64,000 nucleotides of DNA from Psychrosphaera ytuae. GTDB taxonomy: Bacteria > Pseudomonadota > Gammaproteobacteria > Enterobacterales > Alteromonadaceae. The position numbers and the translations under genes are program-made. The notes beneath the pieces are model-generated. The model was not told the DNA's origin, ran no database searches, and was given only the letters and a program-made list of their open reading frames with translations. The stretch spans positions 2,294,001 through 2,358,000 of the forward strand of contig NZ_CP072110.1 in NCBI RefSeq assembly GCF_017638545.1, written 5' to 3'. Position 1 is the first letter of the stretch. Every line of letters starts with the position of its first letter. Shown in pieces: positions 9,338 to 18,311 of this stretch.

Positions 9338-10894
9338 TTAGTTCCTAACTGGACGCTGGGCTTGTTGAATTACATCAGCAAATTCGAGCTTTAATTGGTT
9401 TATGTCTACATCATCAGACAAGGCCGATAAAATAATGGCTTGGCCACCAAAATCACGAGCCATTAGCTTACTTATGACCTGAAGTGCTTTGGCTTTGAGT
9501 GTTTGTGCTGTTGCGTTGCCATCAATGAGATAGCTCATTAAAATTTCACGTTTTTGGCCAGCAAGGTTAACGATGGTTAAGTGAAGCGTCATTACTGTTT
9601 CACCATTAACTGAAACCGGAATCATGCGTCTGTCTTTTAATGACCAACGGTCGGGGTTAAATAAGCGATTTTCATAATTGATCAGTTCTTTTTCATCCGT
9701 TTCATAATCGTAAGAAACGACATATTTACTGATGTCTTTTTGGTTTATGCCATCTTGTCGTAAAACAACATCCGCCGATGGAAAGGACACGGCCCACTGT
9801 GTATCAGGGTCCGAAAATAACCCTTTAGTGATTTTGGTTTGGTAGGCTAATGTTGCGTCTATTGTTTGACTGCTTGGGTCGTAAGCCAGTAGACGTTTGG
9901 CAATTGGCGCCAAGCTAATTGCGATTATAATAGCAGCATAAAAAGGCCAGATAGCTTGCTGGTGGCTTTTCGACTGGCCTTGAGTTGATTGAATATCCGG
10001 CGCAGCAGCATCACTACTACCCGCATCGCTATTATCAACCTTTTTATCTTTGGCGTGTTCTTTATCAGCCAAAACATTGCCCAGAACGATCAGTAACACC
10101 ATAACGATACTGAAAAACACCCAACCGTAAACAATGTGATCAAAACCAGTGGCAGCTTCCATGTTGCTTAGGTGTGCTATTACTATGATCATGAAGACTC
10201 GAATACCATTAGCGACGATAGGAACAACCGCACCGAGAGACATCATTAAAAGTCGATTTTTGGTCGATTTTAAGTAAAGAAGTGCATAAAAGACGGCAAT
10301 CGTAATTGCCGAAATTAAAAAGCGAATACCACTACAAGCTTCAGCAACTAAAAAATTACCAGCTGGAATCGAAATATAAAGCCCATCGTGATAAACCGGA
10401 ATGCCAGTCAGTTTTATCATTGCAATCGATAGTGTGGCAGTAATATCTTGAAGATGTGGGATCAAAAAGTCACCCACGGGAACGGCTAAAAATAAAAACA
10501 GCAGTGGTCCTTTTAACCGCCAAGTCATTGCCCAGCCATATCGAAGCCAGACCACACAGGGGATAAACGACATGACTGCGAGTTGCGCGACTAAGTTTAT
10601 ATGAGCAAGCGTAGCAATCAGCCAAACGAAGGACGCACCAACTAACAAAATGAGCGGCATGAACGTTGGCTGTGTGTTTCTAGGTGCTTGATCTTTTAAT
10701 CTTTGAACAAGAAGAATAACAGCCAAGGGTATGATGAAAAGGCCATGACTGTAGGTTTCAGAAGTGAGCCAAAGATCGACCATGCCTGCGACTGTGGTGT
10801 AATACAAACCACAGATCATAATGAGTAGGCAAAGAGACTCTATGGCCGCACGTTGTGCGAGTTTGTTGTTCCTTAACGTTGTGAGAATATCCAT
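9338..10894 (-). CDS. xrtA: Exosortase A with fused EpsI C-terminal domain
   Basis: Exosortase A of 518 residues, the membrane transpeptidase-like enzyme thought to cut PEP-CTERM tails of exported proteins and hand them to the outer surface. Residues ~20-275 have about eight membrane segments and the three expected catalytic positions: Cys187 in VAEACSGIRF, Arg232 in VANGIRVFM and His253 in GFDHIVYGW. After a charged linker (~275-310) and one more membrane segment, residues ~330-518 form an EpsI/DUF3485 domain, as in other fused XrtA proteins. It lies between the deacetylase and GT2 genes in the leftward operon with gaps of one and four bases. Its probable substrate in this window is the PEP-CTERM protein at 60.1-60.9 kb. 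Confidence 0.93.
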   Translation of the reverse strand: MDILTTLRNNKLAQRAAIESLCLLIMICGLYYTTVAGMVDLWLTSETYSHGLFIIPLAVILLVQRLKDQAPRNTQPTFMPLILLVGASFVWLIATLAHINLVAQLAVMSFIPCVVWLRYGWAMTWRLKGPLLFLFLAVPVGDFLIPHLQDITATLSIAMIKLTGIPVYHDGLYISIPAGNFLVAEACSGIRFLISAITIAVFYALLYLKSTKNRLLMMSLGAVVPIVANGIRVFMIIVIAHLSNMEAATGFDHIVYGWVFFSIVMVLLIVLGNVLADKEHAKDKKVDNSDAGSSDAAAPDIQSTQGQSKSHQQAIWPFYAAIIIAISLAPIAKRLLAYDPSSQTIDATLAYQTKITKGLFSDPDTQWAVSFPSADVVLRQDGINQKDISKYVVSYDYETDEKELINYENRLFNPDRWSLKDRRMIPVSVNGETVMTLHLTIVNLAGQKREILMSYLIDGNATAQTLKAKALQVISKLMARDFGGQAIILSALSDDVDINQLKLEFADVIQQAQRPVRN

Positions 10895-10895
10895 C

Positions 10896-11732
10896 TTAGT
10901 CTTCTAAATACACTTTTTTCATGGTGTCCCAACGATAGTCCTTTAACAGTTGGGTGATTTTTCCTTCCATCTTGGAAAGGTTAACGTAGTGCCTAAACTT
11001 AGAGAGAAATGCTGCATTTTTTACGCGTGGTTGATCAGCGTCAATTTCCCACGGGTGAAAATAAAAGCTGTAAGGCGCTGTTTCTGAGCCTAGAAATTTT
11101 TCGATACGACGTTTTGACAACCAATAAGGAAACAAACGGAAGTAGCCACCACCGCCTATACCTTTGTTTTTGTCGTCATTGCGCAAAGTAGGAATTGGGA
11201 TCTCGATAATCCCTTCTGGGCGATCGTATTTAAAACGAGGCCAGTTAGGTACGCCATATAGGTCGTGCTCTATAGGGTAGGTACTTGAGCTGTATTTAAA
11301 ACCAAGTTCAACAAGGATCTCGTAAGTCCACTCATTGGTTTCATTAATGCTAAAACTCGGTGCTCTATAGCCTTCAATTGACTTTCCAATTGTATCCTCT
11401 AAAAATGATTTGGAGCGATACACGTCTTCTTTGAAAACGTCAGGTGTTTGTGTTGTTGCACGACGATGAGCAAAGCCATGGCTTGCGACTTCATGACCAC
11501 GTCGGTCAATTTCTTTAATCAAATCTGGGTATTTTTCGGCAACGGCACCTAGGATGAAAAACGTCGATTTAGCACCGTGCTGGTCAAATAAGTCGAGTAA
11601 ACGTCGAGTGTTCTCATTGACTCTGTGCTCTATGGTTGGCCAGTCTTTTTGAGAGAAAATAGAATCAAACGCAGAAACGTGGAAGTAATCTTCCACGTCG
11701 ACGGTCATCGCTAACTTTGGTGCTTCCGCCAT
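10896..11732 (-). CDS. Polysaccharide deacetylase, XrtA-associated
   Basis: NodB-fold carbohydrate deacetylase of 278 residues. The metal-binding motifs are plain: MTVDVEDYFHV near the N-terminus supplies the catalytic Asp and metal Asp, HEVASHGFAHRR gives the HxxxH metal pair, and GYRAPSFSI gives the conserved Arg. The form without a signal peptide and with the DVEDYFHVSAF start is the type found next to exosortase A (TIGR03006). It probably removes N-acetyl groups from the repeat unit. It is packed between the sugar transferase (two-base gap) and the exosortase (one-base gap), showing operon membership. Subcellular side of action is not certain since no export signal is seen. Confidence 0.9.
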   Translation of the reverse strand: MAEAPKLAMTVDVEDYFHVSAFDSIFSQKDWPTIEHRVNENTRRLLDLFDQHGAKSTFFILGAVAEKYPDLIKEIDRRGHEVASHGFAHRRATTQTPDVFKEDVYRSKSFLEDTIGKSIEGYRAPSFSINETNEWTYEILVELGFKYSSSTYPIEHDLYGVPNWPRFKYDRPEGIIEIPIPTLRNDDKNKGIGGGGYFRLFPYWLSKRRIEKFLGSETAPYSFYFHPWEIDADQPRVKNAAFLSKFRHYVNLSKMEGKITQLLKDYRWDTMKKVYLED

Positions 11733-11734
11733 AG

Positions 11735-13153
11735 TTATCGACCTTTACCAAATAGAATTATCTCTATGGTTCTGACCAAAATTAATAAATCTAACAGTAT
11801 GCTGCGACGCTTTATGTAATAAAGATCAAACTTAAGCTTTTCTAGTGAGTCATTGACGCTAGAGCCATAAGGGTAATTCAGCTGCGCCCATCCAGTAAGA
11901 CCTGGTTTTACGTTGTGACGATGGTTGTAATAAGGGATCTCTTTGATGAGTTCTTTTACAAACTCCGGACGCTCAGGGCGAGGGCCTACAAAGCCCATTT
12001 CACCTTTAAACACATTAAACAATTGTGGTAACTCGTCTATGCGGTATTTACGAAGCGCATGACCAATTTTGGTAACTCTGTTATCTACTTTTTGTGCCCA
12101 TTGTGCGCCATCTTTTTCGGCATCTTGACGCATACTGCGGAATTTAAGTATTTCGAATAGCTTTCCATCCATACCTACACGAGTTTGTTTGTATAAAATA
12201 GTACCGCCTTTTTTGCGACCGTCTTCTAACCAGATAAGCATAGCGGTAATGAGGATGACAGGCCATGTGAGTAACAGGACAATACTCGCTAGGAATACAT
12301 TGAGCATGTAATCCGCTGCGACTCGAATATAATGGCGTGACTGAAAGCCATTTGAATAGATAACCCAAGAAGGGTAAATTAAGTTAACCGCTACTTGACC
12401 AGTTTCTTCTTCGATAAAATCTAAAATGTCTTTAACGACGACGCCGGCCATTTTACAGTCAAATAAAGATTCTAGGGGTAAGGACCCACGGCGTTCATCA
12501 GGGGCAATGACAATTTCATCAATTTCGTTTTCGCGGATAAACTCTTCTAATTCATCAATTGTTTCGGCGGGAAGAACGTTCTCACGTTTTAATTCGTCTT
12601 TTTTATCCGAATGAAGAGGAATAAAGCCAATAAGGGTGAAGCCTCGGCGGTCTGATTCACGACGCATGCGCTTTTCAATGATGGAAGCACGCTCACCGGC
12701 ACCAATAACAACAACGCGTTTTTTGGTAATGCCAAACATCTCTAGGCTGTTGGCCAAATAGCGCACGGTAAAGGTTAAGATGGCGATTGCGAGAATATAA
12801 ACGGCTAGGATTGACGGATGTAATGCAGATGTCGCAAAAATATTAAAAACAATGAGCTGGAAAACAGCAAACGTCATTGCACCACTAACTAGGCAACGGC
12901 GGAAAATACCGACATTGCTGTCGCGAAGTTTAATGTCATAAAGGCCGACCGATAAATTGGTCACGTTGAATAGGCTAGCGATAGAAATAGGCAACACCCA
13001 CCACATCTCTTTGTAGGCAGGTAAATACTGAGACCAAAACTCTTCTAAAGCGATAAACAGCCCTATACCAACAAGAAGCCCAATTGACCAATCCATGATC
13101 ATTAGGGTATTGCTTCTTTGATTTATCGGCTTTTTATGAAATACCTTTTTCAA
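11735..13153 (-). CDS. Undecaprenyl-phosphate sugar phosphotransferase, PEP-CTERM-associated
   Basis: Initiating glycosyltransferase of 472 residues (WbaP/EpsB-like, TIGR03013 group) that loads the first sugar-1-phosphate onto undecaprenyl phosphate. The N-terminal third has four to five membrane segments, followed by a Rossmann-like region (VVVIGAGERASIIEKRM). The C-terminal ~190 residues are the bacterial sugar transferase domain with KQTRVGMDGKLFEILKFRSM, NRVTKIGHALRKYRIDELPQ and KGEMGFVGPRPERPEFV. The start is TTG at 13153 with AGGAAT about seven bases upstream. It is the first gene of the leftward operon, divergent from the export gene at 13.3 kb. Confidence 0.92.
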   Translation of the reverse strand: MKKVFHKKPINQRSNTLMIMDWSIGLLVGIGLFIALEEFWSQYLPAYKEMWWVLPISIASLFNVTNLSVGLYDIKLRDSNVGIFRRCLVSGAMTFAVFQLIVFNIFATSALHPSILAVYILAIAILTFTVRYLANSLEMFGITKKRVVVIGAGERASIIEKRMRRESDRRGFTLIGFIPLHSDKKDELKRENVLPAETIDELEEFIRENEIDEIVIAPDERRGSLPLESLFDCKMAGVVVKDILDFIEEETGQVAVNLIYPSWVIYSNGFQSRHYIRVAADYMLNVFLASIVLLLTWPVILITAMLIWLEDGRKKGGTILYKQTRVGMDGKLFEILKFRSMRQDAEKDGAQWAQKVDNRVTKIGHALRKYRIDELPQLFNVFKGEMGFVGPRPERPEFVKELIKEIPYYNHRHNVKPGLTGWAQLNYPYGSSVNDSLEKLKFDLYYIKRRSILLDLLILVRTIEIILFGKGR

Positions 13154-13315
13154 GTCAATTCCTAATAAATTTATTTTTATTTTTTTACTGGCTAAGGTTA
13201 ACCGATTGTAACCAAGCTGTCATCGGGAAAAAATATAATAGTTCACATTTATTATGATTTGATTACAATCAATAGTGAATAAAGTATGGATAACTACAAC
13301 AAGAGTGATTTTGAC
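13154..13315. promoter_or_regulatory. Divergent control region of the exopolysaccharide locus
   Basis: AT-rich gap between the two divergent units. On the plus strand a good -10 box TATAAT lies at 13234-13239, without a convincing -35. A perfect palindrome TTGATTACAATCAA at 13259-13272 has the exact form of an FNR/Anr box (TTGAT-N4-ATCAA). If the -10 is used, the palindrome would sit just downstream of the transcription start, a position suited to repression. GGTTAACC at about 13197-13204 is another short palindrome. No sigma54 element was found here. Confidence 0.45.
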
Positions 13316-13924
13316 GTGAAATTTCTAATATTGGTGTTAACTGCATTGTTAATGGTTGGTTGCGCAAATCCACTGCCACCGGCTTCTGTAAAACCTTCTG
13401 CTATCGAAAGTGTAGATGATTATTACTACCTAATCGGCCCTGGTGACTCAGTAAATATTTTTGTCTGGCGTAATCCTGAAGTTTCGGGTTCGTTTGTTGT
13501 ACGACCAGATGGAATGATCACTACTTCTTTAGTAGAGGACATTAAAGTTTCAGGTAAAACTCCAACCCAGCTGGCTCGTGAAATTGAAACGGTTTTGAGT
13601 CAATACATCAAGTCGCCGATTGTAACTGTTAGTGTTAGTGGGTTTGTTGGGCCGTTCACGGAGCAAGTCCGTGTGATTGGTGAAGCCTTAAATCCAATGG
13701 CGGTCAATTATCGTCAAAATATGACATTGCTTGATCTTATGATTCAGGTGGGGGGATTAACCGAATTTGCCAATGGTAATGGCGCCGTGTTAATTCGCGT
13801 CGAAAACGGTGTCCAGAAAGAATATGATATTGAGCTTGATGATTTGATTCAGCAAGGCGATATCAGTGCTAATGTCGATATCTTGCCAGGTGACATCATT
13901 ATTATCCCAGAAGATTGGTTTTAA
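13316..13924 (+). CDS. Wza-like polysaccharide export lipoprotein, PEP-CTERM-associated
   Basis: Outer-membrane polysaccharide export protein of the Wza/OPX family, about 202 residues, short like other XrtA-locus members (TIGR03027). I prefer the GTG at 13316: it gives the lipoprotein signal MKFLILVLTALLMVGC with the lipobox Cys at residue 16, and AAGAG lies about ten bases upstream. The longer reading from ATG 13286 would place three Asp residues before the signal. After the signal come the Poly_export domain (YYLIGPGDSVNIFVWRNPEV, VRPDGMIT) and one SLBB domain (VRVIGEALNP to LPGDIIIIPE). It heads the rightward operon, 44 bases before the chain-length gene. Confidence 0.9.
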   Translation: MKFLILVLTALLMVGCANPLPPASVKPSAIESVDDYYYLIGPGDSVNIFVWRNPEVSGSFVVRPDGMITTSLVEDIKVSGKTPTQLAREIETVLSQYIKSPIVTVSVSGFVGPFTEQVRVIGEALNPMAVNYRQNMTLLDLMIQVGGLTEFANGNGAVLIRVENGVQKEYDIELDDLIQQGDISANVDILPGDIIIIPEDWF

Positions 13925-13968
13925 TTAACACGCGTTAACTCAATTTAAGAAGTATAAGGGAATACCAA

Positions 13969-15546
13969 ATGCAGGATCTGCAGGCCACTATCCAGTTAGT
14001 CTTTGACTATCTAAAGGGTATTTGGATTAAAAAGCGATACATCATTATTTCAACCTGGCTAATTTGTCCTATTGGCCTGATTTTAGTGGCTAGGATGCCT
14101 GATGTTTATGAGTCAAATGCCAAGGTGTATGCTGACACTCGGTCTATGCTAAAGCCGTTATTGAGAGGTTTGACGGTTCAGACTAACCCTGACGATGAGA
14201 TCAATATGATCGCTCGTACTTTATTGTCCACACCCAATTTAGAAGATATCGCCCGTCAAGCAGATTTAGATATCAATGCAAATTCAGAAGCTGAATTTAG
14301 AACTATCGTGGCATCACTTCGAGATAACATATCACTGCGCCCATCGAATCGAGATAATATTTACTCTATTGCTTACGAACATCCAGATCCAAATAAAGCA
14401 AAACAAGTTGTTTTACTTACTCTCGATAAATTTATCGAATCCGCGTTAGGTCAAAATCGCAAAGACAGTGACACAGCGACCAAATTTTTAGATCAACAAA
14501 TCGAAGAGTATGCAAGACGACTCGCTCAATCAGAGCAAAGAGTGGCCGACTTTAAGAAGCAATATGGTGAGCTTTTGGCGGGTGATTCCTATTACCAGCA
14601 ACGCGCCTCGTTGGCGAGCCAAATAGAAAGCCTGAATCTAGAGCTCGCTGAAAAAGAAACTCAGCTCAAAAGCTTAAAAAGCAAGTTCAGTGCCGCAACT
14701 CCAAGCACAGATGGAGCTGACTCAGTCAATATTCAAACTCAGTATGATCAGCGCATTGCCCAACTTCAAGCTAATTTAGACGATTTGCAAATTCGTTTTA
14801 CCGAGCAACATCCAGACGTTATCCAAACAAAGGAGCGTTTGGATGTATTGGTCGCGCAGCGCAAAAAAGAAATTGAAGAGATGGTCAAAGGTTTGTCGAG
14901 TGGTGAGTTAGCCTCTGGTGGATTGAGCGAAAATGCAATCGTTCAAGAACTAACAATTGTAATTAACAATCTAGAGAGCAATATTGCGTCTCTTAATGTA
15001 CGTAAAGCTAGTTATCAACAAAAGCTCAAATCGTTAGAAGAAAAAATCGAACTCGTCCCGGATATTGAAGCTAAACGCACAGCTCTTGACCGAGACTACG
15101 GTATTACTAAACGTAAATACGAAGAGTTTTTGGCTCGTAAAGAATCAGCTGATATCTCACGAAAAGCCGACTTATCTGCAGAAGAAGTACAATTTAGAAT
15201 AATAGAGCCGCCGGTTGTGCCTCTAGAGCCATCGGGTCCAAATCGCCCAATGTTTTACACCGTAGTGTTTATTATTAGTATTGGGGCTGGTGTTGTGTTG
15301 GCATTTTTGACCAGTCAATTAAACCCAGTAGTCGTCAATGCTTCTCAACTGTCCAATGTTACTGGTAGACCTGTATTAGGGGCGGTTACCGACATTAACT
15401 TAGAAGCGATAAAGAAAAAGAATCGGTTTAGAGTTTTTGTATTTGCGTTATCTACGTTAACTGTATTTTGTATTTATATGGCCTTTATGGCGACAGATTT
15501 GGTCTTGAGAACAACGCCAATTAAGCTAGTGGAGACATTGTTATGA
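13969..15546 (+). CDS. Wzz-like chain length determinant protein, XrtA-associated
   Basis: Inner-membrane polysaccharide co-polymerase of 525 residues (TIGR03007-like). It has a membrane segment near residues 20-42, the Wzz domain (VYADTRSMLKPLLRGL), a long periplasmic coiled-coil rich in Gln/Glu/Lys (~165-365), a Pro-rich block before the next membrane segment (IEPPVVPLEPSGPNRP, ~408-425), and membrane segments around 430-450 and 485-505. It sets chain length with the kinase encoded next, whose ATG overlaps this gene's stop by four bases (ATGA-type overlap at 15543-15546). It lacks a fused kinase domain, as in other gammaproteobacterial XrtA loci where the kinase is separate. Confidence 0.9.
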   Translation: MQDLQATIQLVFDYLKGIWIKKRYIIISTWLICPIGLILVARMPDVYESNAKVYADTRSMLKPLLRGLTVQTNPDDEINMIARTLLSTPNLEDIARQADLDINANSEAEFRTIVASLRDNISLRPSNRDNIYSIAYEHPDPNKAKQVVLLTLDKFIESALGQNRKDSDTATKFLDQQIEEYARRLAQSEQRVADFKKQYGELLAGDSYYQQRASLASQIESLNLELAEKETQLKSLKSKFSAATPSTDGADSVNIQTQYDQRIAQLQANLDDLQIRFTEQHPDVIQTKERLDVLVAQRKKEIEEMVKGLSSGELASGGLSENAIVQELTIVINNLESNIASLNVRKASYQQKLKSLEEKIELVPDIEAKRTALDRDYGITKRKYEEFLARKESADISRKADLSAEEVQFRIIEPPVVPLEPSGPNRPMFYTVVFIISIGAGVVLAFLTSQLNPVVVNASQLSNVTGRPVLGAVTDINLEAIKKKNRFRVFVFALSTLTVFCIYMAFMATDLVLRTTPIKLVETLL

Positions 15547-16520
15547 GTTCAATCGAAAAGGCAATGAGGAAACAGGCTGAAGCAGATAAGAATAAGCAGA
15601 ACAAACAAAATGAACCTGCAAATGAAGTGAGAGTCTCTGTTACACAAGACACGCAGATAGATTTAAAGCCAGAAGGCCAACAGGTTTTGGCGGAAAAAGC
15701 GCCGACTAACGAGCAAGAAACGTTAACAACTGAGCCTTTAATAAACGAAACTACACAGGCTAATTTGGATAAAGACCCTTTAACTTTAGGTCAACACTTA
15801 GAAATTGATTTAGAGCGTCTAGAACAAAAGGGGTTTGTTGCCTTATCCAAAAAACGCACGCTTATAAATGAAGAATTTAGAAGTATTAAGCGTAAGTTAC
15901 TAAACAATGCGTTCGGTGGCTTAGCAAAAACTCTAAATCACAGTAACTTAATATTAGTATCTAGTTCTCGCCCGAATGAAGGTAAAACTTTTTGTGCGGT
16001 GAACCTAGCGTTAAGTATCGCGCTAGAGAAAGATAAGACTGTGTTGTTAGTTGATGCGGACGTACTTAAACCAAGTGTATCCAAGACATTGGAATTAGGT
16101 GCTAATGCCGGGTTAATTGAATACTTGTCTGGTGAAGTCGAGGATGTGTCTTCAGTTATTTACCAAACTAATGTGGAAAACTTGCGAGTGATCCCAGCGG
16201 GATTACCTCATTACTTGTCTAACGAATTATTGTCTAGTGACAAAATGCAGCAGTTGTTTGACGAGTTTGCCAGCCGATATCCAGACCGTATTGTTATTTT
16301 TGATTGTCCACCGCTATTGGGTGTAAATGAAACGACGGTAATGGCTGAGCAGTGTGGGCAAGGTGTCATTGTTGTTGAAGAGTTTAAGTCCAAGCTGACT
16401 GAAGTTAAAAAAGCAGTAGACCTACTGCCTGAAGAGATGGCTGTGGGATTAGTGATGAATAAAGTCATCGACCCATCTGACACTCAAGGGTATGGCTATT
16501 ATTACGGATCAGGTGCATAA
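15543..16520 (+). CDS. Tyrosine autokinase, XrtA-associated (BY-kinase)
   Basis: Bacterial tyrosine kinase / ParA-like ATPase of 325 residues (TIGR03018-like). Residues 1-80 are a charged, Lys/Gln/Glu-rich, probably disordered leader. The Walker A motif is SSRPNEGKT (Lys148), the Walker A' motif is LLVDADVLKPS (171-177), and IVIFDCPPLL is the Walker B. The C-terminus ends GYGYYYGSGA, a short Tyr cluster that would be the autophosphorylation site. It cooperates with the Wzz-like protein encoded just upstream, overlapping by four bases, to control polymer length and export. The next gene starts two bases after its stop. Confidence 0.92.
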   Translation: MSSIEKAMRKQAEADKNKQNKQNEPANEVRVSVTQDTQIDLKPEGQQVLAEKAPTNEQETLTTEPLINETTQANLDKDPLTLGQHLEIDLERLEQKGFVALSKKRTLINEEFRSIKRKLLNNAFGGLAKTLNHSNLILVSSSRPNEGKTFCAVNLALSIALEKDKTVLLVDADVLKPSVSKTLELGANAGLIEYLSGEVEDVSSVIYQTNVENLRVIPAGLPHYLSNELLSSDKMQQLFDEFASRYPDRIVIFDCPPLLGVNETTVMAEQCGQGVIVVEEFKSKLTEVKKAVDLLPEEMAVGLVMNKVIDPSDTQGYGYYYGSGA

Positions 16521-16522
16521 AA

Positions 16523-18223
16523 ATGAACGAAAACAAAGGATGTTGCCAATCTAATTTGCCTAACGCTCGGTTAAGTCGAGTTGCTTTAGCGTTAGTTGGT
16601 GTTTCATTTCCTTTGTTTTCTGTTGGCCTAGGTGCAACTGAGTTTGAATGGAAGCCATCGCTATCGGCCTCTTACATACATATTTTAGATGCAGAGCTTC
16701 AAGGGTTTAGTCTTACTCAGCCCATTGAAGAGGGGCATCAAGCTTATACCTTATCTCCAACGCTAGCCTTGTCGGCAAAAGGACCCGTTTGGAACGCAAA
16801 TTGGTCCTTGTCCAGAACCCAAATTCATCAAGTTGAAGACGGCTTTGACGATGATGATTACAATAATATAACGCTCAACAACGAATTTTCGTTCATGAAA
16901 AAGCGTTTAACCCTTTTTGCTAATGCAACACGATTAAACCGCAACATAAATAATGAATTTGAGGGTGTTACCGATCCTATTTTTGGTCAGGATGAATATT
17001 TAGAGGTTGATACCTTAACAACCGGTATTCGTTTTAAAACCTCACCAGCAGTCGATTGGAGAACCAACGCGAGCGTTCAAATCAGTCAATCAGATTACGA
17101 CGAAAGCGCGGTAGACACGACAAACTTTACTTCTACAAACATATTAAGTGGTGATAGACATTCTGCTTCTTTAGAAGTTGGTTATGGGCGTTCACCTCAA
17201 CAAGTTAGAGCTCAGTTTTCATTTAGCGGTAATTTCAATGAAACTGAACGACGTGGTAAGCAGAATCTCCTGTCGCTTGACGCCAATATTGGTGTTCCTG
17301 TATGGCAATCGTTAGATATTGTATTTACCGCTTTTAAGTCAATTAACAAACTTGAAAGTACTCAAATCGATGAACGTCAACTCGATAACGAAAACATAGG
17401 TGTTGGTGTGGCGTGGCGTTTAGGACCTCGTTCATTTGTTGAAATCACCCGTAACAAAGAAACAAAGAACAGTGCCTTTTTGACTGACAACGAAGGTAGT
17501 GACGACGACTTTACGTCTTTTAGACTTGTTGTAGAAACAAATGAAAAAGCGCAATTTTTTTATGTTCATAGCCGCCGCTTTTACGGCGATTCGAATCAGT
17601 TTAGTTTGACCAAAAAATCGAAGCGCTGGAGCCTTTCTGGCAGTTACAGCGAAACCTTGGATACTCGCACCCGTCTTGAGCCAGATTTTATTGATGCAGG
17701 TATCTTTGCATGTCCGGTCATTGACAGTCCTAGACAAGATTGTGTCAAACTTATCGCGCCACCGACATCACCAAGCGACGAGTTGTTTTATTTTGAGTTT
17801 ACCGACGTAGATTATTTGTTTGTCGATGAGCTCGCGCTTATTAAGTCTATGCAACTTAGTTATGACTACCGATTCAAAAAAACGACCGTTAAACTGGCAT
17901 ACAACCAGAGTAGCTTTGATTACCTCGAGCGCGGTGACGACGCCATTGATAGCGAGCGTGATACAACGACCTACTCGTTTAACTTAGATCACCGTCTAAA
18001 TCGTCGCACTACATTAAAGTTAAACGCTGCTTTTTCGGAAGTGAAAAACTCTGATGACTCTATTCAACGTAAGGGCGAGCAGCGCTCAATTGCCTTAGAG
18101 CGTCGCCTTACTAGGAAAGCGACAGGAACTCTAAGCTACAAGTATTTTGATAATGAGGACGGCCAAAATCAACGCGGTCGCACTGACAACCGCATCGAAT
18201 TGACCTATAAATATGAGTTTTAA
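16523..18223 (+). CDS. Outer-membrane beta-barrel protein, TIGR03016-type PEP-CTERM-associated
   Basis: Secreted protein of 566 residues with a signal peptide (hydrophobic stretch RVALALVGVSFPLFSVGLGA before TEFEW) followed by many alternating-hydrophobicity strands and a terminal aromatic residue (ELTYKYEF), typical of an outer-membrane barrel. Position and layout match the TIGR03016 family found in XrtA exopolysaccharide loci. Its role there is not established; an export pore or assembly partner for the Wza-like protein is the likely idea. It follows the kinase gene by two bases and ends the core rightward operon; the next gene starts 88 bases on. Confidence 0.82.
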   Translation: MNENKGCCQSNLPNARLSRVALALVGVSFPLFSVGLGATEFEWKPSLSASYIHILDAELQGFSLTQPIEEGHQAYTLSPTLALSAKGPVWNANWSLSRTQIHQVEDGFDDDDYNNITLNNEFSFMKKRLTLFANATRLNRNINNEFEGVTDPIFGQDEYLEVDTLTTGIRFKTSPAVDWRTNASVQISQSDYDESAVDTTNFTSTNILSGDRHSASLEVGYGRSPQQVRAQFSFSGNFNETERRGKQNLLSLDANIGVPVWQSLDIVFTAFKSINKLESTQIDERQLDNENIGVGVAWRLGPRSFVEITRNKETKNSAFLTDNEGSDDDFTSFRLVVETNEKAQFFYVHSRRFYGDSNQFSLTKKSKRWSLSGSYSETLDTRTRLEPDFIDAGIFACPVIDSPRQDCVKLIAPPTSPSDELFYFEFTDVDYLFVDELALIKSMQLSYDYRFKKTTVKLAYNQSSFDYLERGDDAIDSERDTTTYSFNLDHRLNRRTTLKLNAAFSEVKNSDDSIQRKGEQRSIALERRLTRKATGTLSYKYFDNEDGQNQRGRTDNRIELTYKYEF

Positions 18224-18311
18224 TTTTAGGTAAATATTATTGTTTAATATTTGACCTTTTAGCGTGTTTAGCGTGATACTCAATCAGAGGGAGTTAATTA
18301 GGTGATTGAGT

